Source: SB11 sp035906255 (GTDB lineage: Bacteria; Bacteroidota; Bacteroidia; UBA8524). From it: a DNA stretch of 64,000 bases. Below the pieces are notes generated by a model, which had not been told where the DNA came from, made no database searches, and saw only the letters and a program-made list of their open reading frames with translations. The DNA lies in NCBI GenBank assembly GCA_035906255.1, contig JAMIFM010000013.1, positions 1 to 64,000 on the forward strand, given 5' to 3'. Position 1 is the first letter of the stretch. Every line of letters starts with the position of its first letter. This document shows positions 7,564 through 16,450 of the stretch, in pieces. The position numbers and the translations under genes are program-made.

Positions 7564-8796
7564 ATGCAGTTAGAGAACAACCGATACACCTTGGGTGGGG
7601 TAGATTTGCTGGCAGTATGCGAGCAATATGATACACCTGTTTATGTTTACGACGCTGCGAAAATTGTTTCGCAGTTTCACAGGCTTGTTAACGCTTTTGA
7701 TGGTACTAATATTAAGATAAAGTACGCTATGAAAGCCCTGAATAACATAAATGTATTGAAGTTGTTGAAGAAGGAGGGCTGTGGTGTTGATGCCGTATCT
7801 ATACAGGAAGTATGGCTGGCAAAAAAAGCAGGGTTTGAACCGCACGAGATACTATACTCGCCCAACTGTGTTTCTATTGAAGAAATACAAATGGCGGTGA
7901 AAGAGGGCGTGCGCATTAATATTGATAATATTTCTATTCTTGAGCAATTTGGCAATTTGTTTGGTAATACTGTGCCTGTTTGCATCCGTATCAACCCGCA
8001 CATTATGGCAGGCGGTAATGCAAAAATTTCAGTAGGCCACATCGATTCTAAATTCGGTATTTCGTTCTACCAGATGCGCCACGTGGTTCGTGTGGTAAAA
8101 TCACACAACATAAAAGTTGAAGGGTTGCACATGCACACGGGCAGCGAGTTTTTAGATGCAGGTGTGTTTTTGCAAGGCGCGGAGTTATTGTTTGAAGCCA
8201 GTACTGATTTTCCTGATTTGGAGTTTATTGATTTTGGCAGCGGGTTTAAAGTAGCTTATAAAGAGGGCGACGTTACTACTGACATTGAGGATATTGGCAA
8301 AAAAATAACCAAACGGTTTAAGCAGTTTTGCAAGGAGTATGGTCGTGAGCTTGAGCTTTGGTTTGAACCGGGCAAGTTTATGGTGAGCGAATCGGGGTAT
8401 TTTTTGGTAAAGTCTAATGTTATCAAACAAACTACCAGTACGGTGTTTGTGGGTGTTGACAGTGGGCAAAACCATCTTATACGTCCAATGTTTTATGATG
8501 CTTACCACCACATTACCAACATTAGCAATCCAAGCGGTACACCTCGTATATACAGTGTGGTAGGATACATTTGTGAAACGGATACGTTTGGTTGGGACAG
8601 AAAACTGAACGAGGTGCGCGAAGGGGACATACTTGCATTTCACAATGCCGGGGCTTATTGCTATACCATGAGCAATAACTACAACAGCCGTTTTCGCCCT
8701 GCGGAAGTATTGATACTGAACGGTAAAGCCCACTTGATACGCCAACGTGAAAACATCGAAGATTTGATGAAAAACGTGGTGGAAGTGGAAATATAA
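7564..8796 (+). CDS. lysA: Diaminopimelate decarboxylase
   Basis: A 410-residue PLP-dependent, alanine-racemase-fold (group IV) decarboxylase. The PLP-binding Lys is Lys57 in YAMKALNN, followed by GVDAVS; the HMHTGSE motif, the glycine-rich phosphate-binding DFGSGF and the WFEPGK motif are present, and GYICETDTFGWDR supplies the active-site Cys/Asp region. It decarboxylates meso-diaminopimelate to L-lysine, the last step of lysine synthesis; related enzymes acting on other basic amino acids cannot be fully excluded. ATG 7564 is chosen over an upstream TTG at 7525 because a promoter runs through the interval. It is followed by a dispersed repeat and a terminator. Confidence 0.9.
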   Translation: MQLENNRYTLGGVDLLAVCEQYDTPVYVYDAAKIVSQFHRLVNAFDGTNIKIKYAMKALNNINVLKLLKKEGCGVDAVSIQEVWLAKKAGFEPHEILYSPNCVSIEEIQMAVKEGVRINIDNISILEQFGNLFGNTVPVCIRINPHIMAGGNAKISVGHIDSKFGISFYQMRHVVRVVKSHNIKVEGLHMHTGSEFLDAGVFLQGAELLFEASTDFPDLEFIDFGSGFKVAYKEGDVTTDIEDIGKKITKRFKQFCKEYGRELELWFEPGKFMVSESGYFLVKSNVIKQTTSTVFVGVDSGQNHLIRPMFYDAYHHITNISNPSGTPRIYSVVGYICETDTFGWDRKLNEVREGDILAFHNAGAYCYTMSNNYNSRFRPAEVLILNGKAHLIRQRENIEDLMKNVVEVEI

Positions 8797-8801
8797 AATA
8801 G

Positions 8802-8888
8802 CGTCATTGCGAGGTCTTCCGTAGCAATCCTTCTTAACTACAGCAAACGGATTGCTTCAAAACTCAAAAGCAGTTTTTCGCAATGACG
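8802..8888. repeat. Dispersed hairpin repeat, copy 2
   Basis: An 87-bp element with perfect 9-bp terminal inverted repeats CGTCATTGC / GCAATGACG, and an inner near-palindrome (GTAGCAATC against GATTGCTTC). It starts 5 bp after the stop of the decarboxylase gene and shares 38 of 39 terminal bases with copy 1. Confidence 0.85.
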
Positions 8889-8925
8889 AAAAATGGCGGT
8901 CTCAAAAGTTGAGACCGCCATTTTT
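8889..8925. terminator. Bidirectional terminator between convergent genes
   Basis: A perfect 15-bp stem (8889-8903 with 8911-8925), 7-nt loop, A-rich on one side and T-rich on the other, lies between the decarboxylase gene and the converging 8949 gene. Confidence 0.9.
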
Positions 8926-8948
8926 GTTTACGTTCATTTTGCTTTTAG

Positions 8949-10256
8949 CTACTCCTTCTTACTCCCCTTCTCCATCAGTTCCCATACAACTTTTGGGGTA
9001 ACGCCGATGTGTGATAAGCGTAACCGTTTACGGCACAAGAAACCGGTGGGCAATTGTTCAATATTAAACATACGGTTTAGCCTGCGGTTGCTTATACCCA
9101 TTGTGTAGGGCACGGCATCCAGTACTTTTATTGCATTAAGGGTTTTGTAGTAATCGCCATAGTTTAGGGTGACTATATTAAGGCAATTATCGTATTTGGT
9201 ATGTAGCTGCCGTAATACGGCTGTATCTTCTTCAATGTTTGGATTCTCAAGGCTGTAAAAATATACGTACAGGCCTTTCTTACGGTATTTTTTAATCTTT
9301 TTTACCGTTTTAGCATCGGTTAGGTAAAACTCAAACTTGGGTATCTTTTTACCAATCTTTAATGCCCTTCTCGATTGTGCATTTTTATCCCAAAAAAACT
9401 TCATAAACCTGCCCGCAGGGTCAAGTTCAGTAACCTTATATACTTTAAAATTCCATTCAAACTCTGCCTCTTTCATCCCATCTTGAAACACAAAACGGTA
9501 ATCGTCTAAAAAAATACTATCGCCTTGTTTCGCCACATAAATAAGGTCGAACTCAGCATTAGTATACAACCCGTCATAGTTTCCGTCATACAAACCAATT
9601 CTAAAAGTATCCGCACCGTTTATGTAGGTGGCTGCCTTCATGTTCATGCGGTTTTCCTTAAAGCTGTAATCAATCCCCGCAAACACCTTATTGCCTTGGT
9701 TGCGTTGGTAAAACTCATCCATCAACTGGCGGTATTTTACATCCTTATCCATCGGAAAACGACTTAACCTAACTTTATATACCCCGCCTTCGGCCGAAGG
9801 GTGGTTAAACTCTATATCAATAAATTCAGTAAAATAGGGAACGGCAATAGCAGCCCCATCGTCGGTAAAATCAAGGTTATTGTTCCTATCAACATACAGT
9901 TGTGCTATTTTATCCCAACTGCGACGGTAATTACCTATCAGCAATGTTATATACCCCCTGTTTGTATTTGACGGGGCTCCGGTATAGTATATAAATCCAT
10001 AAGCGGTATCCACACAACCCGTCATATCGGGAAGTTTTTTCAGGGTAAACTTATCCAATGCCTTTTTACTTGGTGCACCAAACTTTTCGTATTCTTCAAT
10101 TTCGGGCGATGTGTACCTGAAAATAGGCACTATCAGCTTGCCTTTATGGTAGCGTTCGTCGTAGGCAGTTTCAGTAAAATCTACTTGTACAATATCCTGA
10201 CTGTGGAGTGCAAAAGGCAGTATGGCTGCCAACAGTGATAAAAGTTTTTTCAGCAT
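8949..10256 (-). CDS. Secreted TlpA-like thioredoxin-fold protein lacking CXXC
   Basis: A 435-residue protein with a signal peptide (MLKKLLSLLAAILPFALHSQ). Residues 20 to about 290 form a beta-rich N-terminal region without a motif I know. The C-terminal part reads like a TlpA/ResA domain: the entry KIGKKIPKFEFYLTDAKTV, a core strand GLYVYFYS, and a late cis-Pro-like loop IEQLPTGFLC. At the place of the usual WCxxC the sequence is LENPNIEE, with no cysteine, so it should not be a thiol oxidoreductase. The ATG at 10256 is chosen over longer versions because it starts the signal peptide and a -7 element lies just upstream. The role is unknown; a binding or scaffold role is an inference. Confidence 0.65.
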   Translation of the reverse strand: MLKKLLSLLAAILPFALHSQDIVQVDFTETAYDERYHKGKLIVPIFRYTSPEIEEYEKFGAPSKKALDKFTLKKLPDMTGCVDTAYGFIYYTGAPSNTNRGYITLLIGNYRRSWDKIAQLYVDRNNNLDFTDDGAAIAVPYFTEFIDIEFNHPSAEGGVYKVRLSRFPMDKDVKYRQLMDEFYQRNQGNKVFAGIDYSFKENRMNMKAATYINGADTFRIGLYDGNYDGLYTNAEFDLIYVAKQGDSIFLDDYRFVFQDGMKEAEFEWNFKVYKVTELDPAGRFMKFFWDKNAQSRRALKIGKKIPKFEFYLTDAKTVKKIKKYRKKGLYVYFYSLENPNIEEDTAVLRQLHTKYDNCLNIVTLNYGDYYKTLNAIKVLDAVPYTMGISNRRLNRMFNIEQLPTGFLCRKRLRLSHIGVTPKVVWELMEKGSKKE

Positions 10257-10261
10257 TGCTA

Positions 10262-10269
10262 CAAATTTA
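10262..10269 (-). promoter_or_regulatory. -7 element (TAAATTTG) for the TlpA-like gene
   Basis: An exact TAnnTTTG match on the minus strand ending 5 nt before the ATG at 10256; no obvious -33 TTG. Confidence 0.45.
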
Positions 10270-10420
10270 TAAAAGCAAGGGGTTTGTTGGTTATTAATAA
10301 AAACGATAGTGCTAATGATTAGGTATGCGATGAAAAAAAATTTTGAATGAAAAAACACTACTGACATAAGGCTGTCAGTTTGCAGTATGAGGTTTGTACC
10401 ATCAACTAATACAAAATAAC

Positions 10421-10936
10421 ATGAAAACATTAATTAATCTACTGCTTAAGGAAATGGAACACGAAGCTGTTACTACACGTAAAATGCTTGCCCTTGCGCC
10501 TGCCGACAAATTTGCATGGAAACCCCACCCAAAAAGTATGTCGCTGCAACAATTAACTACCCACGTGGCGGAACTGAATTCTTGGGTTGCATTAGCCATA
10601 AATACTGACGAGTTGGACTTTGCTACCACACCTTATGAGCCTGTACAAATTGCCAGCACTGACGAATTACTTGCGTACTACGAGAAATGCTTTGCAGAAG
10701 GGAAAGCAGCTTTAGAAGCGATTGATGACCAAAAGTTGCTTACCGAGAAATGGGTGATGAGAAGCGGAGACGACATTTATCTTGACGATATACGGTACGA
10801 AATGGTACGCTCTACTTATTGCCAAACAGTGCATCACCGTGCACAATTGGGTGTGTTTTTAAGGCTATTGAATATACCCATACCCGGTAGTTATGGCCCC
10901 AGTGCTGATGAACTGGAAGCTATGGCAGCTAATTGA
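10421..10936 (+). CDS. DinB family protein
   Basis: A 171-residue four-helix-bundle protein of the DinB/DfsA type. The expected metal-binding histidines are visible: one in LTTHVAEL and a pair in TVHHRAQLG, with the typical DDIRYEMV segment between. Members include metal-dependent thiol transferases and many proteins of unknown activity; the substrate cannot be assigned. There is no signal peptide. The ATG at 10421 is preferred over an upstream in-frame start because it begins the first helix directly. It is divergent from the TlpA-like gene (164 bp apart) and is followed by a strong terminator, so it is monocistronic. Confidence 0.8.
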   Translation: MKTLINLLLKEMEHEAVTTRKMLALAPADKFAWKPHPKSMSLQQLTTHVAELNSWVALAINTDELDFATTPYEPVQIASTDELLAYYEKCFAEGKAALEAIDDQKLLTEKWVMRSGDDIYLDDIRYEMVRSTYCQTVHHRAQLGVFLRLLNIPIPGSYGPSADELEAMAAN

Positions 10937-10957
10937 GACCAAAAACTATGAAAACAA

Positions 10958-10991
10958 AAAAGCCCTGAAGAGTTATTTCTTCAGGGCTTTT
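10958..10991. terminator. Bidirectional terminator after the DinB gene
   Basis: A perfect 13-bp stem (10958-10970 with 10979-10991) with an 8-nt loop and flanking A/T runs lies between the convergent DinB and HtrA genes. Confidence 0.9.
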
Positions 10992-11009
10992 GCTATTATA
11001 TCTCAACGC

Positions 11010-12434
11010 TTAATAATAAAAGAATGAATAAAACCCGCGGCTGCCGTTGGGGTGTATACCCTCAATAGTTACTTGGCCTTTTACCCGTTCAAAATCTTTT
11101 ATAAAGGTAGTAACATCGGTATATTCAACTTTATTCAAGGCTACAAAAATAAACCCTTCGGGTATGCCCATATTACGAATGCGACCACTACGAATGCTGC
11201 TCACCCTATACCCGCCTTTTACTTTATATTTCTCACGCTCCAGTTTTGATATAGGTTCAAAATCAGCCCCCAAAATGGTAGAGGTTATACTCTCTTTTTT
11301 GGTTACCTCGGTGTTACCATCGCGGTTGGTTAGGGTAAGTGTGTATTCTTTCTCCGCCCCCTTTCGGTCAATCGTAAGTTTAATTTTATCACCGGGGCGG
11401 TGGTAGGCAATCTGCTCGTCAAACTCAGCTTTGCTGTTCACGGCTTTTCCGCCCACTTTCATAATCACATCCCCCTCCTTCACTCCTGCCTTATCAGCGG
11501 GTCCATCGGTTTGCAACACGTTTACATACACTCCGTTTTCTTGTTTCAGTTTTTCATAAAGGTCGCCGTCAATATCGCTCACATCCATTCCTGTAAAAGC
11601 ACGTTGCACATCGCCAAAATCAATCATATCCTTCACAATTTTGGCCACAATGTTTGATGGGATTGCAAACCCATATCCGTTATACGAGCCTGTTTTGCTT
11701 ACTATGGCTGTATTAATGCCCACCAACTCACCCGATACATTCACCAACGCTCCGCCGCTATTACCGGGGTTAATAGCTGCATCCGTTTGTATAAACGATT
11801 CTATCGGAAACTGATTGTTTACAATGTTTATGTTACGGCCTTTTGCGCTCACAATACCTGCTGTTACCGTACTGGTAAGGTTAAACGGATTACCCACAGC
11901 AACTACCCATTCGCCTGTTTTCAGGTTTTCAGAGTTGCCGAAGTTTATTTTGGGCAGGTTTTTGCCCTCAATCTTCAATACCGCCAAATCGGTGCTGGGG
12001 TCTGCCCCGATTACTTTTGCTTTAAAATTACGCTTGTTGTTATTCAGCACCACTTCAATCTCGTCCGCACCGTCAATTACGTGGTTATTGGTAACTATGT
12101 AACCGTCATTACTGATTATTACTCCTGAACCTGAGCTTGATACAGGCCCCATACTGCCAAAAGGATCCCAGCCAAACCAATCGTCCCACAAACTGCGGCG
12201 TTGATTCATGTTTGAGGTGGTTTTAATAAACACTACCGCAGGGGTAGCTACTTCGCTGGCTTTTACAAAATCAGATTGGCTAAGTGTAGCCCCTTTATAA
12301 GACACTTGCGTAGCACTATTGCCAAACTCTTCGGCGTATGTAACAGCATCTTTTTTTTGTGTTACTGAAAATACCCATGCGCCCGCAAACCCGCTAAGCA
12401 TTGCGGCCAATGCAAAAACTGCTAACTTCTTCAT
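11010..12434 (-). CDS. degP: HtrA/DegP-type periplasmic serine protease with PDZ domains
   Basis: A 474-residue trypsin-like protease of the HtrA family. An N-terminal hydrophobic signal or anchor (residues 4-22) precedes the protease domain, in which the triad is His118 (TNNHVID), Asp149 (STDLAVLKI) and Ser226 (NPGNSGGAL). A first PDZ domain follows at about 275-375 (GPADKAGVKEGDVI) and a degenerate second one at about 390-474. It degrades or refolds damaged envelope proteins. The gene is preceded by a -7 element and stands alone between two terminators. DegP, DegQ and DegS types cannot be told apart by eye; two PDZ regions favour DegP/DegQ. Confidence 0.93.
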   Translation of the reverse strand: MKKLAVFALAAMLSGFAGAWVFSVTQKKDAVTYAEEFGNSATQVSYKGATLSQSDFVKASEVATPAVVFIKTTSNMNQRRSLWDDWFGWDPFGSMGPVSSSGSGVIISNDGYIVTNNHVIDGADEIEVVLNNNKRNFKAKVIGADPSTDLAVLKIEGKNLPKINFGNSENLKTGEWVVAVGNPFNLTSTVTAGIVSAKGRNINIVNNQFPIESFIQTDAAINPGNSGGALVNVSGELVGINTAIVSKTGSYNGYGFAIPSNIVAKIVKDMIDFGDVQRAFTGMDVSDIDGDLYEKLKQENGVYVNVLQTDGPADKAGVKEGDVIMKVGGKAVNSKAEFDEQIAYHRPGDKIKLTIDRKGAEKEYTLTLTNRDGNTEVTKKESITSTILGADFEPISKLEREKYKVKGGYRVSSIRSGRIRNMGIPEGFIFVALNKVEYTDVTTFIKDFERVKGQVTIEGIHPNGSRGFYSFFYY

Positions 12435-12462
12435 ACTATGCTATTCCTGTATTTTGTTATTA

Positions 12463-12470
12463 CAAATTTA
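12463..12470 (-). promoter_or_regulatory. -7 element (TAAATTTG) for the HtrA gene
   Basis: An exact TAnnTTTG match on the minus strand, 28 nt upstream of the ATG; the nearest TTTG is too close to be the -33 partner. Confidence 0.4.
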
Positions 12471-12511
12471 TAGTTACTTATCAAAATCTGCGCCGAAGCA
12501 GTATTACTGCA

Positions 12512-12545
12512 CAAAAAAGCCCTGCGGTTGCAGTTCCGCAGGGCT
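12512..12545 (-). terminator. Terminator of the DUF1573 gene
   Basis: Read on the minus strand, a 10-bp GC-rich stem (AGCCCTGCGG / CCGCAGGGCT) with an 8-nt loop is followed by six T, 27 nt after the stop at 12572. Confidence 0.9.
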
Positions 12546-12571
12546 ATATGAAAAAAAATCAGCAGAAGTTA

Positions 12572-13675
12572 TTAATATTTAAGTGCATTGGGGTTTGTGA
12601 CTATTTCAGCCGTAAAGCCCAATCTTAATTCGGGAGTTACAGGGTCGTTACTTACCACAGTAATATACTTTTCCTGCGGGCCTTCCCTCCCTTCTGAATT
12701 AAATCGGCCTCTAAGTATGGTACTTTCGCCCCGTTTCAGTTCTTTTTTATCTACGGATGATACGGTGCAACCGCACAACGTATTTACGCTACGGATAAGC
12801 AATTTTTCTTGCCCCATATTGGTAAGGGTAAACTGAAAATCAATTGAATCGCCTTTTACCAGTTTGCCTAAATACATCATTTGTGCATCTACTTGTATTT
12901 TGGGGGCTTTATCTAATTGCTTCTTCGTCATTTTAGGGAATTTCTCCTTAATAACAATTTGAGCATAGATTGGAATATTACTGGTTGCGGGTGAGTCTAA
13001 TGTATTCATATAAAACACATAATTATGCTCTCCCCAGCGGCCTGATGCTTTGGTATCAAACTTTACTTTCATCAACGCTTCTTCTTTAGGACGAATGCGA
13101 TGGCTGGGGGTTTCAAAGTTTATGTAATAGGGAGCATTAGTCATGCTACTTATCCAAATGTCTTTTTCGCTTTGGTTATATAGCTTTATTTCGGCAGAAT
13201 CTATCTCGCCTGAATAAGCTGTACCGAACGATAAGAAGTTGTTGTTCATACGGAGGCGGCCTTGCTCTAATGGGTAAATATCCCAAATTTCAATAGGGCG
13301 GGGTATTACCGTGCCGCTAAACAACAATGTGGTGTGTATCGGTGCTCCGTTGGTCTCGATATATACAACCTTCTCAAAAGGGCCGGGCAGATTGGCGGGG
13401 TTAAATTTGGCACGAACAAAACCTGTATCTCCGGGATAAATAGTATCCTTAGTCCACTCCGGCTCTGTACAACCGCACGATGGTTTCACCTCGGTAAGAA
13501 ACAACGGCTTGTTGCCTGAGTTTACAAACAAATAATCGGCAGAAACAGGCCCGTCAACTTCTTTTATCTCACCAAAATTGTGGCTGTTTTTAAAAAAGTT
13601 GGCTATGGGTTGCGCTATCAGTACCGAAAATGGTATGGCCAATAAAATAAATGCTGCTAAAAACTTCTTCATCAT
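12572..13675 (-). CDS. DUF1573 domain-containing secreted protein
   Basis: A 367-residue protein with a signal peptide (ending near IAQP) and at least two DUF1573 modules. The family hallmark, a short cysteine motif, occurs twice: PSCGCTEPEW near residue 66 and LCGCTVSSV near residue 299. Each is followed by the typical phrases for an immunoglobulin-like beta domain (RAKFNPANLPGPFEKVVYIETNG; RGRFNSEGREGPQEKYITVVSND). DUF1573 proteins are abundant in Bacteroidota and their role is not established; they are predicted periplasmic or surface beta-sandwiches. It has its own terminator. Confidence 0.85.
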   Translation of the reverse strand: MMKKFLAAFILLAIPFSVLIAQPIANFFKNSHNFGEIKEVDGPVSADYLFVNSGNKPLFLTEVKPSCGCTEPEWTKDTIYPGDTGFVRAKFNPANLPGPFEKVVYIETNGAPIHTTLLFSGTVIPRPIEIWDIYPLEQGRLRMNNNFLSFGTAYSGEIDSAEIKLYNQSEKDIWISSMTNAPYYINFETPSHRIRPKEEALMKVKFDTKASGRWGEHNYVFYMNTLDSPATSNIPIYAQIVIKEKFPKMTKKQLDKAPKIQVDAQMMYLGKLVKGDSIDFQFTLTNMGQEKLLIRSVNTLCGCTVSSVDKKELKRGESTILRGRFNSEGREGPQEKYITVVSNDPVTPELRLGFTAEIVTNPNALKY

Positions 13676-13801
13676 CCAATCTCTATCAAAAAGTATTCCC
13701 GTATGGTTTATAAGTAAGATGTGATTTTACAATATACCGTTGCTTTTTTATCGTTCAGTTTAAAACAATAGAGCCATACGGCTGTAAATCAAATAATTTA
13801 A

Positions 13802-15718
13802 TCAATTTACCGTGATAATAAACTCGGTACGGCGGTTTTGACGACGGCCTTCTTCGGTTTTGTTGTCTGCAACCGGTTTTGCATCACCATACCCTTTGTA
13901 TGTTAGCCTGTCAGCTACTATTCCGTTGGTTACCAAGTAATCATACACCGCTTTTGCACGGTTTTGCGACAGTGTAATATTCTTTTGTTTATTACCAGTA
14001 TTATCGGTATGACCACCCAGTTCAATTTTCATTTTGGGTTGTGCTTTCAATAGGGCTATCAATTTGTTAAGCTCTGCTTTTGATTGTTCTTTTAAGTCAA
14101 ACTTATCGGTATCAAAAAACACGTTTTTAAGAATCACTTTCTCCCCTACTTTTATCTTGTGAAGGGGTACAGAAATAATAAAGGGCTGGTCGCTGGGAAA
14201 CTCTTTCAGTCCAAAGTTTTCAGAATAAAACAAGTAGCCTTCTTTATTCACATTCAGCATATAGTTTTTATTGGGTTGCAACACCATTAAAAACTCTCCT
14301 GTTTTTATATTACTGCGTAATGTGATAAGGGTTTTGCCTGTTTCCAAATCTATCAACTCTGCATTGGCCTCCAGTTTTGCATTGGTTTCAGCATCGTAAA
14401 TCACCCCTTTGGCATAACTGGATGCCTCAGGACGCGCTTCGGGGTACAATTCAAACTTATAAATATCCAAACCGCCATATCCGCCCGGCATATCGCTACC
14501 ATAGTATGCCCATGTACCACTGCGGTTTACTATAAGTCCTATTTCATGAGCAGGGGTATTAATAGGATAACCTATATTGGTTGGCTTAGACCATTTACCA
14601 TCGGCTTCACGTTTGGAGTAAAAAATATCACCTTGCCCCAAACCAGGCCATCCGTCTGATGAAAAATACAAGGTTTTGTTATCTGTATGGATAAAAGGAG
14701 TATACTCATCTCCTTCTGTATTTATGTTCGGACCCAAATTCTCAGGTTCACTAAAGCGGTTATTCTCAAACCGTGTTACCCAAATATCCATACCGCCTAA
14801 ACCACCCGGACGATTACTGGTAAAATATATATTAGCTCCGTCATACGACAATGAAGGTTGAGACTCCCACGCCATAGTATTTACCGGGGCTTGCATATTT
14901 ATTGGGTTCTTCCATTGGTCACCCTCTAGCCTTGAGAAGTATAAATCACAACTTCCTTTTGTATCAGGACGCTTACAAGCTGTATAAAAGATATATTGTC
15001 CGTCGGTTGATATCGATACAGTGCCTTCATTCTCATACGTGTTTATTGGCGCACCTAAATTGCGGGCTTTTTGCCAAACGCTGTCTTTAAGTACACTTTC
15101 ATAAAAATCTTCGCTAAAACCTTCAGCATGACGAGTAAAGTATAGTTTTTGTTCATCGGCAGTTACCCCCGGAAAATATTCCATCGCTTTTGTATTTACG
15201 TTAGGGCCTAAGTTGATGGGGTTAAACGGTACGGGGTTGGCAGTACTACTTTCAGCAAAATCGCAAATGGCTAACAGGTTAGTTACTTCTTTCTTAAACT
15301 TTTCAGAATAAGGATAGGTTTTAAAGGTCTCCAGATTTTTACGGGCTTCGGTATATTTTTGAGCTTTCACCTGTATGCGTGCTTTTTCGTAATATGCTCG
15401 CACATAGCCGGTATTTATCAATAATACTTGGTCAAAAGCCTGCTCTGCCTCGGTATATTTAAGCAGGGCGGCCAGTACATCGCCTTTCAGCATCCATGCA
15501 TCAATAAACACGTCGTCTTTTTCAAGGGCTTTGTTTACAGTTTCCAAAGCAACTTCAAATTCTCCGGCCTTAAACAAATTAATGGCTTGGTCCTTCAGTT
15601 CTTTTGCTTTTTTGTTTTTTGTTCCCGCATCGGGCAAAGGCTGTGCTTGGGCTGCACACGAGAAAAAAAAGAAGGCAACCAGCGTAAATACTATTTTGTA
15701 TGGTGTTTGTAGCATCAA
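13802..15718 (-). CDS. PorE-like OmpA/PD40/TPR outer-membrane protein
   Basis: A 638-residue exported protein with four regions in order: TPR repeats (about 35-150), a PD40/WD40-like beta-propeller with repeated blades containing LYFTSNRPGG- and DIWVTRFE-type phrases (about 185-430), a carboxypeptidase-regulatory-like beta domain (about 440-520), and an OmpA C-terminal peptidoglycan-binding domain (about 530-638, FFDTDKFDL, GHTDNTGN, NRAKAVYDYL, RRTEF). This is the domain order described for PorE of the type IX secretion system, which links the machine to peptidoglycan. The leader has a Cys (FFFSCAAQAQ) that could be a weak lipobox. Bacteroidota carry many similar paralogues, so the T9SS role is plausible but not shown; other T9SS machinery genes are not nearby. 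Confidence 0.8.
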   Translation of the reverse strand: MMLQTPYKIVFTLVAFFFFSCAAQAQPLPDAGTKNKKAKELKDQAINLFKAGEFEVALETVNKALEKDDVFIDAWMLKGDVLAALLKYTEAEQAFDQVLLINTGYVRAYYEKARIQVKAQKYTEARKNLETFKTYPYSEKFKKEVTNLLAICDFAESSTANPVPFNPINLGPNVNTKAMEYFPGVTADEQKLYFTRHAEGFSEDFYESVLKDSVWQKARNLGAPINTYENEGTVSISTDGQYIFYTACKRPDTKGSCDLYFSRLEGDQWKNPINMQAPVNTMAWESQPSLSYDGANIYFTSNRPGGLGGMDIWVTRFENNRFSEPENLGPNINTEGDEYTPFIHTDNKTLYFSSDGWPGLGQGDIFYSKREADGKWSKPTNIGYPINTPAHEIGLIVNRSGTWAYYGSDMPGGYGGLDIYKFELYPEARPEASSYAKGVIYDAETNAKLEANAELIDLETGKTLITLRSNIKTGEFLMVLQPNKNYMLNVNKEGYLFYSENFGLKEFPSDQPFIISVPLHKIKVGEKVILKNVFFDTDKFDLKEQSKAELNKLIALLKAQPKMKIELGGHTDNTGNKQKNITLSQNRAKAVYDYLVTNGIVADRLTYKGYGDAKPVADNKTEEGRRQNRRTEFIITVN

Positions 15719-15829
15719 TATTTTAAACTCTTTTCAGTAACTATAACGATAAGAGTGCCAAAATAATGATTTTTAAGTTTACGAAGCTTGTTAATGCTAA
15801 TTTGAAATTTCGAATTTGAAATTCTTTAG

Positions 15830-16450
15830 CTACGGAATATCCATGTATTTATGGGTTTGCAGCGATATACGCCACTGAGGATTGGCCTTTACATATTCAA
15901 TAATCAACGGCAGCATTTGAGAACTTTTATCCCACTCAGGTTGTAGATACAGCTTGCACGAGGGATTTACCAATTGCTCATATTGACGGGCAAATTCAAA
16001 ATCGTGTTTGTTATATACAATTACTTTCAGCTCGTTGGCTTTATCAAGAATTGAGGGGTGCGGTTCTTTGAATTTTTTGGGCGAAAAGGTAACCCAGTCC
16101 CACTGCCCGCTATACGGATGTGCTCCTGATGTTTCGAGATGGGTTTTTATCCCTTTTTCATGCAATGCTTGGGTAAGGGCATCCAAATTATGCATTAAAG
16201 GCTCGCCGCCTGTTATCACAACAGTATTGGCATTTGCCTGTATTGGCCAGCTAATAATTTCTTCAATGGTGTATTTCGGATGAATTTCAGCGTCCCAGCT
16301 TTCTTTCACGTCACACCAAAAACAACCTACATCACAGCCTCCCAAACGGATAAAATAGGCTGCAACACCGCTGTGCCCGCCTTCGCCCTGTATGGTGTAA
16401 AAATGCTCCATTACGGGCAATTGAACCGCCGTATGTAGCATGGTTTCCAT
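15830..16450 (-). CDS. queE: 7-carboxy-7-deazaguanine synthase (radical SAM)
   Basis: A 206-residue radical SAM protein. The iron-sulfur motif is the CX3CX2C form typical of QueE (GGCDVGCFWC, Cys39, Cys43 and Cys46), preceded by YTIQGEGGHSG and followed by the SAM-binding TGGEPLMH. It makes the deazaguanine core for queuosine and related modified bases from 6-carboxytetrahydropterin. The start overlaps the folD stop by one base (TAATG), so the two are transcribed together and probably translationally coupled. Other que genes are not in the window. The folate and pterin link to folD is thematically sensible but only an inference. Confidence 0.93.
   Translation of the reverse strand: METMLHTAVQLPVMEHFYTIQGEGGHSGVAAYFIRLGGCDVGCFWCDVKESWDAEIHPKYTIEEIISWPIQANANTVVITGGEPLMHNLDALTQALHEKGIKTHLETSGAHPYSGQWDWVTFSPKKFKEPHPSILDKANELKVIVYNKHDFEFARQYEQLVNPSCKLYLQPEWDKSSQMLPLIIEYVKANPQWRISLQTHKYMDIP

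Noticed and set aside
10257..10430. Longer N-terminus of the 8949 protein
   Set aside because: It has no signal-peptide logic, overlaps the DinB start, and the internal ATG at 10256 begins a proper signal peptide with a -7 element just upstream.
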